A stretch of DNA of 19,042 nucleotides, taken from positions 1 through 19,042 of the forward strand of contig JAPSJG010000021.1 of the NCBI GenBank assembly GCA_031178305.1, read 5' to 3'. Made by a program: the position numbers and the translations under genes. Positions 14,001 to 19,042 of the stretch are shown here, one piece after another. The notes under the pieces were generated by a model that worked only from the letters and a program-made list of their open reading frames with translations, had not been told where the DNA came from and did no database searches. Origin of the DNA: Sinorhizobium sp. GTDB taxonomy: Bacteria; Pseudomonadota; Alphaproteobacteria; Rhizobiales; Rhizobiaceae. Each line of letters begins with the position of its first letter. Within the stretch, counting starts at the first letter, position 1.

Positions 14001-16679
14001 CGTCTCGCCGCTAACGTCGATGCTGCCCGAGATCGTCCCGCGCGCCCCAAGCGTCGGGGCGAAGCGATCGATCAGACTGGCGGGCAGCGCATCGATCCTT
14101 GCCGTGAGATCAAGGCTGTTGCCGGCGGTGCCGGTAATGCTGACGGTGCCGGTCGCGGCGCGGATCGTGAGGCCGTCGAGACGAGCTGCGCCTTCTTCGA
14201 TTGCTACGATCGTCGGGGCGGCAAGTTCGAGCGGCACGCCTCTCGGTGCCGCGGAGACGGCGGAGAGACGGATTTCAGTGCGACCCGCATTCTGGGTCAA
14301 CTCGCCCGATGCGGTTAGCGGTGCCCCGTCATAGCGGCCTTCAAGCGAAAAGCCCGTTGCACCCTGCCGCTGATCGAGGGTGATGCCGAGGTTCGATACG
14401 CGGTTCTCCTCGAACGCCAGGCTCTCCGCCTGGATCCGGCCGCTCATGATTGCCGGCCTGGCGATATCGGCAATGCGGATGTCGACCTGCGGCCCGGCGA
14501 CCGCGATTGCGCCGAGCCCGACATGGGTCCCCTGCGCCTTAATAGCGACTGATGTCGTGCCGTCGGCCGTCGCTATCGTCGCGGTGCCGGAAAGGTCGCC
14601 GGAGACCTGCTGGCCACGCATGCTCGTGATGAGGCCGAGGTCCGACAGGTCAAAGTTGATCGTGCCGCTCGGCCTGAAACCGGAGCTGAGATCGAGCCTG
14701 CCGGTCAGGCGGTTGCCGCCGACCGTTCCTTCGATAGTCGGTACGGAGGTGCGGCCGTTTTGGGCAACCAAGTCCGCGCGGAGGTCGATCGGTTGGCCGT
14801 CGAGCGTTCCGGTGGCGGTGACCTTCGCTTGGGGAGCGCCGGATACCACCGTCCCATCGGCGTTGATCGTGAGATCGCTGAGCGTGCGGCCGCCGATCGT
14901 GGCGCCGGTCGACGTCACCTCGGCCTTGATGTTCGGTTTGGCAAGTGGACCCTCAATGGCCGCATGGAAGGCGGCGGGCCCCTCGGCATCGTCAATGAGC
15001 CTTGCGAGATCGGGCAGCTTGCCGGAGAGATCCGCGGTCAAAGTCTCGCCCGCAAGGGCGATTGAGCCGGAGGCGTCGAGCGTTTCCGACTTTACTTCAA
15101 GGCCGCTCAGTTCGATGCGGCCGTCGGCTTCAGTCGTGAGATTGCCGGAAAGGGCAATCGTCCCTTCGAACTTGCCGGCTATCGGCGGCGGCAGGACCTC
15201 GGGGACTGCGAAGAGTTTCAACGACGCCTGCAGCGTTCCATCGGCGCGGTCGAGCATGCCGCTGATGGTGCCGCCGATGCTGGCGCTCTCAATCCCGAGC
15301 GGGTCGAAGCGGATCGTCTCCGGGGTGACGGTCAGCGTGCCTTCGGCCTTGATCGGTGCCTGTATCGCCCGGTCAAGGTCCGCGCTCGCAAAGCGGCTTT
15401 CGCCGATCTCCACCGTCGTCTTCAGCAATCCCGATTGCGCTTGCAGATCGAAGGCGTCGCTTTGCGCCGATAGCCGTACATCGCCGAGCGTTCCCTGTGG
15501 CAGCTCAACGGCTGCCGCATTGGCAGCGATATCGAGGACCGCCGATTGTCCTTCGCCGATCAGAGAGAGGTTGGCCGTATCGATCAGCGCTCGCAGTTCT
15601 CCTTCCCGCAGCGGCCAGCGGAAATCCGCAGGGCCGTCCATGCCGGCAAGGCTCGCCTGCAGATTGTTCTCGCCGCGGCTGTCGATCGTTCCGGAAGCAT
15701 TGAGCGTCAGCGCACCGGTGGAGAGCCTGCCGGTCTCGATGCGCACCATGCTTTCACCGTCGAAGGCGGCTGCGAGCTCGATGTCGGTCGTACCTTCGAA
15801 AAGAGGCTTGAGAGCATCGGGCAGGAGCGGCGCAAAGGCGCCGCCGCCGGAAACCGCAAGCCTATGCATGCCGCCGGGCGCAAGGATATGTCGCCCGTCG
15901 AGACGAAGAATCTCGCTGCCGTCGAGGGCGGCCGCGCCCGAGCCCGCCCAGTCGGACAGCGGGCCTTCGCCGGTCAGCGTAATGTCGACCGCGGGTTCGT
16001 TCGGCAGTCGTAGCAATTTGGCGATGAGTCCACCCGTCGGTTCGGAGACGCGCGCCTCAAGCTTCAGCTCGTTGCCGGCCGGATTGAAAACGAGATCGGC
16101 GACGGCACGGGCTTGAGGGCGATCCCGCTCGGCCGCGTCGAAGGCGAGCGCGACGCTCGAACCGGTGGCATCGACACGGCCTGTCGCCCTCAACACTTGC
16201 TCCTCGCCGGCGATGGCTTCACCGACGACGATCTCCTTGAGGTCGAGGGCCTCGATTTTGACGTCGAGGGGAAGGGCGAGCGTCGCGCGCACCTCCTTCG
16301 TCTCCTGCGAAGGAACGGGGAACCGTTCCAGGCGGACGGATCCCGCCGTGACGCGTGCCGCATCGAAGCGCCTCGAGAAAAGCTCTGCTGGCGACCAGTC
16401 GACAGAGAGGTCTCGGACCTCGGCGTAAATCCCTTCTCCGTCGAAGAGCGTGACGCTGCCAGCGGTGAACTCGCCGGTCAGAAGCGGTCCTGGCTCGGCA
16501 ATGCGAACGATCTGGTCGGGCGTCGCCGCGTATTTCTCGATCGCCCAGGCCACCAATCGAGCGCCAGGCACCGTAAAGCCGATAAAGCCGACGATGAGGA
16601 GCAGCGCCACCATGGTTGCGCCAACTATGGCGGCGAAATAGCGCAACGCGACGCGGAGAAAGCGGATGACCTGATTCAT
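11064..16679 (-). CDS. tamB: Translocation and assembly module protein TamB (DUF490, AsmA-like superfamily)
   Basis: This 1871-residue protein is anchored in the inner membrane by one N-terminal helix (about 16-38) and extends across the periplasm as a long beta structure. TamB works with TamA in outer-membrane protein assembly, and related proteins are linked to phospholipid transport. The body is rich in short beta repeats with alternating hydrophobic residues. The C-terminal DUF490 domain (about 1530-1871) carries RPIVSGGFDMRRGRLEILG and ends in FEREY. Residues 447-925 and 926-1403 are tandem copies of one another, with about 64% identity in the best part, so the protein is longer than the E. 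coli homologue of about 1260 residues. The start is the ATG at 16679 with GGGTAGGA just upstream. It lies 101 bases after tamA and is probably co-transcribed. Confidence 0.95.
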   Translation of the reverse strand: MNQVIRFLRVALRYFAAIVGATMVALLLIVGFIGFTVPGARLVAWAIEKYAATPDQIVRIAEPGPLLTGEFTAGSVTLFDGEGIYAEVRDLSVDWSPAELFSRRFDAARVTAGSVRLERFPVPSQETKEVRATLALPLDVKIEALDLKEIVVGEAIAGEEQVLRATGRVDATGSSVALAFDAAERDRPQARAVADLVFNPAGNELKLEARVSEPTGGLIAKLLRLPNEPAVDITLTGEGPLSDWAGSGAAALDGSEILRLDGRHILAPGGMHRLAVSGGGAFAPLLPDALKPLFEGTTDIELAAAFDGESMVRIETGRLSTGALTLNASGTIDSRGENNLQASLAGMDGPADFRWPLREGELRALIDTANLSLIGEGQSAVLDIAANAAAVELPQGTLGDVRLSAQSDAFDLQAQSGLLKTTVEIGESRFASADLDRAIQAPIKAEGTLTVTPETIRFDPLGIESASIGGTISGMLDRADGTLQASLKLFAVPEVLPPPIAGKFEGTIALSGNLTTEADGRIELSGLEVKSETLDASGSIALAGETLTADLSGKLPDLARLIDDAEGPAAFHAAIEGPLAKPNIKAEVTSTGATIGGRTLSDLTINADGTVVSGAPQAKVTATGTLDGQPIDLRADLVAQNGRTSVPTIEGTVGGNRLTGRLDLSSGFRPSGTINFDLSDLGLITSMRGQQVSGDLSGTATIATADGTTSVAIKAQGTHVGLGAIAVAGPQVDIRIADIARPAIMSGRIQAESLAFEENRVSNLGITLDQRQGATGFSLEGRYDGAPLTASGELTQNAGRTEIRLSAVSAAPRGVPLELAAPTIVAIEEGAARLDGLTIRAATGTVSITGTAGNSLDLTARIDALPASLIDRFAPTLGARGTISGSIDVSGETQAPVVDYDLAWSEASVASTRSIEIAARDLDARGRITVAEEAIRFDPTAIEGTGFRGSMTGTLDRTSTTAQAKFEFTAEPHALPARLAARLDAPVTVSGTIETGGEATRLSALELTSETVTASGSASIAQGALTAEVEGTLTDLGKLLGDAEGQASFSADISGPLDALTLKGEMTSSGATLAGRSLTDLMITADATLEPGSPQAKLSATGALDGQAIDIRAEVLSRDGRASIPTLEATIGDNRLTGALDLTQDFRPAGTINFNLPDLGLIAAMAGQQASGDLSGSAIVRTANGTTSVSLNASGSAIRRGALTIANPVVDINIADVSELTIRGSVRAESIAQGQNRVSDVNLTFDQRAGRTGFAADGRYDGSQVAAEGDLARAGDRTEIRLNSFTAAPRNIPLSLARPAVITIENGVVRLTELTVKASGGTIGVTGTAGEMLDITARLNALPAAVINTFAPTLDAAGAINGTVEVKGSAGEPVITYDLRWSDASVASTRAAGVAALDVSATGRYSGNRVTVQATVSGAGGLSFRGGGHVDLGGSMPIEMRFTGDVPFALVAGVMAEQGFTLTGSADVNLSLSGSARAPRITGTVTTSGSRLVDVRRNLALNDLAANVTLDGQQATISNLSANLATGGSLQASGTVGITPRSGFPADLRIRLNDATYIDGTLFMADLAGDLTLTGPLAATPVLGGQLTIRRAAISIPEKLPTALAEIDIKHKNAPRRVRQMTRDVRRDTTPDAGVNGNGIIAFDLAVRSPGQFFVRGRGIDAELGGDLAIRGTAARPIVSGGFDMRRGRLEILGKRLTFTEGNIGFGGDLIPTLDLDATSSAGSTVITVNISGPANDPAVTFSSSPALPQDEILAQLIFNRSLNNLSAFQVAQLASAASQLAGGGSTSLLDGLRNQLGVDDLDITTDESGGAQLRAGKYLNDRTYIELQQGADSASSKATINLDIGRGVKLKGEATGDGSAAGGIFFEREY
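12471..13904 (-). repeat. Internal tandem duplication in tamB, unit 2
   Basis: This encodes TamB residues 926-1403. Anchors match unit 1 at a constant offset of 477-479 residues: IRFDP at 935-939, GATLAGR at 1070-1076, NRLTG at 1134-1138, GTINFNLPDLGLI from 1150, SGDLSG, FAPTL at 1350 and SDASVASTR near 1382. Alignment of 1070-1176 with 592-698 gives 68 identities in 107 positions by my count. Confidence 0.9.
13905..15341 (-). repeat. Internal tandem duplication in tamB, unit 1
   Basis: This encodes TamB residues 447-925, the first copy of the unit. Matching anchors are IRFDP at 456-460, GATIGGR at 592-598, NRLTG at 656-660, GTINFDLSDLGLI from 672, SGDLSG near 693, FAPTL at 873 and SEASVASTR near 905. 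The junction with unit 2 is seamless, with no linker. Confidence 0.9.
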
Positions 16680-16780
16680 GTCCTACCCATAGCCCATGTT
16701 GCGCCGCTCTGGAATCGGCAGGGTGTCGCCCTAAGCTAACTGTTTTATCGAGGTATTTTACCACGGCATTCGGGCGCAAA

Positions 16781-18694
16781 TCAGAAGGATTGGCCGATAC
16801 CCGCATAGATGCCGTAATCGGTGCCGCCGGGATATTTGTTGAGCGGCACAGCGAAGTCGAGCCGGATCGGTCCGAAGGGTGTTGCATAGCGCAGCCCGAC
16901 GCCGGCACCGGCGCGGATATCGGAAAAATCGGGCGCCGTGCTCGTCGAAACGCTGCCGGCATCGATGAACGGCACGATGCCGATCGTGTCGGTGATGGTG
17001 ATGCGGGCCTCAAGCGAGGCGTTTACATAGGATCGGCCGCCGGTCTGCTCGTTCTCCGCATTGCGCGGGCCGATTTCTTGGAAGGAGTAGCCGCGCACCG
17101 AGCCGCCGCCGCCGAGATAGAAGCGCCGCGGTGCCGGGATGTCGGCGAGATCATCGCCACCGACGAGCACGCCGGCGGCAATCTTGCCGGCCAGCACGAA
17201 GCGATTTTCGGGGCCGACCGCTTGATAGCCGGAGGCGGTGGCCTCGAACGAGCTGAAGAAGGTCTTGCCCTCGATCTCGTAGCTCGGCTTGGCGCTGATC
17301 AGCGCGCGGTAGCCTTCCGTCGCATTCAGCTTGTCGTTGCGGGTGTCGCGCACATATTCGAGTGGAATTGCGGCGGTGAGATAGGTGTTGGAGCCGAATG
17401 CGTCATCGACATCCGCCAGGCTCAGTTCCGCGCCGGCCGAGACCGTATCCTCCGGCGAAAGCTCGAACCCGGCGCCCGCCGCTCCCGTGATGGTCTTGGC
17501 GCGATAGGCATCCGGATCGTCAATGGCCGCCTTGGCGCTCGCCGTAAAGGTCGACGCCGGCCCGAAGGCGCCGGGTTTCGTGAAGAGAATACTGGCGGAA
17601 TAGTCGAGTCCGCCGACGTCCGTAGTCTCGCCGATGCGGCCGACCGAGCCTTCTATCCGGATCGATTCGGCACGGCCGAAGAGATTGCGGTGTCCCCAGT
17701 AGCCCTGCAGACCCAGTCCATCGGTCGTCGACACCTGGCCGCCGAAGCCGAAATAGCGATGCTTGCCTTCGGACACCTGGATATTCATCGGAATCGTGCC
17801 ATCCGGCGCGAGCTGGTCGGCTTCGATGATGGTAACGCTCGAGAAAACATTCAATTGCCGCAGCCGCTCGGCCGCCCTTCGAATGTTCTCCGGCGAATAG
17901 GGCCTGCCTTCATTGAGGCGCGAATAGTCGCGGACGAAACCAGGATCGACGGTCCTTGTGCCGGTGACGGTCAAGTCGCCGACCGGCGCAACAGGCCCGC
18001 CATCGGCGGCGATGGTCACGTCCACCGTCGAGGTGGCGTGGTCGGCAACGACGCTGCGTTCCGTCAGCCGGGCAAGCGGCCGGCTCTGCTCCTTCAGATC
18101 GCTGACAATCTGCTCGCCTGCCTTGATGATCAGGGTCGAGTCGGCCCGGGCGCCGGGCGCCAGGTCGTAGGTCGACGGATCGAACCGGGCGGCATCCCCT
18201 TCGAGTTTCACGGTGCCCAAGGTAAAGACCGGCCCAGGCGTGACGGTGACCGCCACGGGTACGGGCTGTCCATCGGGGAAGGACGGATCCGGCGGCAGGC
18301 TGTCGATATCCTGGCCGTTGATCAGGATGCTGACGGTGCCGCCATAGCGCGCCTTCTCGTAAAGAGCCGCGAGCAGGCGCTCGCGGTCGTCGCGCGCCTT
18401 GATCAAGAGGCCGAGGTCACCGGAGACCGGCTCCTCGCGATCCTGGAAAAGCTGCGAAGCATTTTCGAGCGCTTCGCGCAGCTCCTCGTCGTCCGTCCCG
18501 GTCTCGAAGGTGAGCGCATAGTTGACCGGGTCGATGACCTGGACCTGCTCTTCGGCGCTTTCGAAGAAGCGCATGCCGAAGATCCGGATCGCATGGGCCT
18601 TGTTGGCAAAGACCGGACCGAGCGCCGTCGAGGCCGCAAGAGCGAGCGCCGTGGCTGCCTTCCAATACGCGATACTCGGTCGTGGTGGAGACAT
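16781..18694 (-). CDS. tamA: Outer-membrane assembly protein TamA (Omp85/BamA family)
   Basis: This 637-residue Omp85-family protein forms an outer-membrane barrel that partners TamB. A signal peptide (hydrophobic WKAATALALAASTALG, cleavage near ANKAHA) is followed by a periplasmic part with POTRA domains. One covers residues around 150-215 and another around 235-308 (VGDLTVTGTRTV to MNIQVSEG). The 16-strand barrel begins near 312. The conserved loop-6 motif is present as LGGGGSVRGY (527-536), and the barrel ends in the outer-membrane signal with terminal phenylalanine (GIYAGIGQSF). I chose the ATG at 18694 because GGAGAGGA directly precedes it. An in-frame ATG at 18706 would add four residues but has no ribosome site. 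It is the first gene of a tamA-tamB operon. Confidence 0.95.
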   Translation of the reverse strand: MSPPRPSIAYWKAATALALAASTALGPVFANKAHAIRIFGMRFFESAEEQVQVIDPVNYALTFETGTDDEELREALENASQLFQDREEPVSGDLGLLIKARDDRERLLAALYEKARYGGTVSILINGQDIDSLPPDPSFPDGQPVPVAVTVTPGPVFTLGTVKLEGDAARFDPSTYDLAPGARADSTLIIKAGEQIVSDLKEQSRPLARLTERSVVADHATSTVDVTIAADGGPVAPVGDLTVTGTRTVDPGFVRDYSRLNEGRPYSPENIRRAAERLRQLNVFSSVTIIEADQLAPDGTIPMNIQVSEGKHRYFGFGGQVSTTDGLGLQGYWGHRNLFGRAESIRIEGSVGRIGETTDVGGLDYSASILFTKPGAFGPASTFTASAKAAIDDPDAYRAKTITGAAGAGFELSPEDTVSAGAELSLADVDDAFGSNTYLTAAIPLEYVRDTRNDKLNATEGYRALISAKPSYEIEGKTFFSSFEATASGYQAVGPENRFVLAGKIAAGVLVGGDDLADIPAPRRFYLGGGGSVRGYSFQEIGPRNAENEQTGGRSYVNASLEARITITDTIGIVPFIDAGSVSTSTAPDFSDIRAGAGVGLRYATPFGPIRLDFAVPLNKYPGGTDYGIYAGIGQSF

Positions 18695-18706
18695 TCCTCT
18701 CCGCAT

Positions 18707-18873
18707 CCCGTTTCAGGCGACTCTTTACTCACTGCCTGCATGTGCGGCAATGGGCAGTTTAGCATTGCTTGGTTCTCTATCTGTTAACGATGACGGCGTG
18801 CCGCATCCACCCCGGAGCGGAGATTCGGTGGCGATTCTTGGCAAAAAGGGCTGGCTTTGTTGTCCGTCAGGCA
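18707..18873. other. Upstream region of tamA
   Basis: About 170 bases lie between the tamA start and the terminator at 18874-18905, and the tamA promoter must lie here. Reading leftward, an AT-rich stretch (GTTAACAGATAGAG, then GCTAAACTGCC) is the best place for it. I could not find a -35/-10 pair with proper spacing that I would defend. No convincing gene is visible. Confidence 0.4.
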
Positions 18874-18905
18874 CAAAAAAGCCCAAGGCAGCGATTGCCG
18901 CCTTG
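18874..18905 (-). terminator. Rho-independent terminator of a gene entering from the right edge
   Basis: On the minus strand, CAAGGC, a 10-base loop and GCCTTG form a perfect 6-bp stem followed by GGGCTTTTTTG. The loop can add a few pairs (GGCA/TGCC). A run of six T residues after the stem is the classic intrinsic terminator form. It points leftward, toward tamA, and separates tamA from the transcript of the neighbour. Confidence 0.8.
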
Positions 18906-18949
18906 ATGCTTATCTACGTCTACGCGAATGTTCTCACGACCTGCCGCGT

Positions 18950-19042
18950 TCACGTCTTGAAACGTGCCGCCTCCTCGGACCCGCGCGTCGCATCGCCTGC
19001 GCTATAGGAATGTGCGCCGGCGCCGGCGAGCCTGCCACCGGC
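18950..19042 (-). CDS. Possible C-terminal end of a gene cut by the window edge
   Basis: A minus-strand frame enters at the right edge and ends at a TGA, 45 bases before the terminator at 18874-18905. It gives 30 residues ending in GSEEAARFKT. About four fifths of its codons end in G or C, as in the neighbouring genes. I do not recognise the family from so short a tail. Another minus-strand frame is also open for most of this stretch, so frame choice rests mainly on codon use and distance to the terminator. Confidence 0.35.
   Translation of the reverse strand, partial: AGGRLAGAGAHSYSAGDATRGSEEAARFKT

Noticed and set aside
14380..16116. 578-codon plus-strand frame opposite tamB
   Set aside because: This is an antisense shadow of TamB. 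The serine-, proline- and arginine-rich product has no domain, and similar shadows recur along the gene.
16790..18787. 665-codon open frame on the plus strand opposite tamA
   Set aside because: It mirrors TamA, which has a signal peptide, the loop-6 motif and a terminal phenylalanine. The antisense product shows no recognisable family.
1..19042. Possible undescribed multi-gene system, mobile island or CRISPR array
   Set aside because: The genes fall into known housekeeping or metabolic families with uniform codon use. The repeats are dispersed palindromic elements without regular spacing, and there is no transposase, integrase, toxin-antitoxin pair or nuclease.

Overview
The window looks like chromosomal DNA from a rhizobial alphaproteobacterium of the Ensifer/Sinorhizobium-Rhizobium group. 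The evidence is the high GC content with G/C-ending codons, the gene families, and several intergenic palindromic repeats of kinds common in Rhizobiaceae, including a two-palindrome element resembling RIME1. I cannot name the species from sequence alone. Every recognised gene looks intact except one fragment cut off at the right edge. There are no rRNA or tRNA genes, insertion sequences, phage genes or CRISPR arrays.

Layout, left to right. Positions 1-7505 (+ strand) carry a LysR-type regulator followed by a complete soluble NAD-dependent molybdenum formate dehydrogenase operon in the order fdsG-fdsB-fdsA-fdhD(fdsC)-fdsD. FdsG and FdsB form the NAD/FMN diaphorase module. FdsA holds the molybdenum site and an iron-sulfur chain. 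FdhD sulfurates the molybdenum cofactor, and FdsD is a small accessory subunit. Together they oxidise formate to CO2 and reduce NAD+. The LysR protein is the likely regulator, by analogy with FdsR of Cupriavidus. The operon is tightly packed except for a palindromic repeat lodged between fdsB and fdsA.

Positions 7506-11063 hold short unrelated transcription units: an orphan cheW (-) with its own terminator, a 432-base non-coding stretch with the RIME1-like element, an arginase gene (-) divergent from an Lrp/AsnC-type regulator (+), and a small VOC/glyoxalase-fold protein (+) with an upstream GTTC-N7-GTTC site that matches the alphaproteobacterial LexA box.

Positions 11064-18706 (- strand) carry the outer-membrane assembly pair tamA-tamB. 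TamA is an Omp85-family barrel protein and TamB a 1871-residue periplasm-spanning protein. TamB contains a clear internal tandem duplication of about 478 residues. The right edge has a minus-strand terminator and possibly the last 30 codons of a neighbouring gene.

I see no convincing new multi-gene system. The items most worth following up are the TamB duplication, the repeat inside the fds operon, the candidate LexA box, and the repeat pairs in opposite orientation that bracket blocks of genes.
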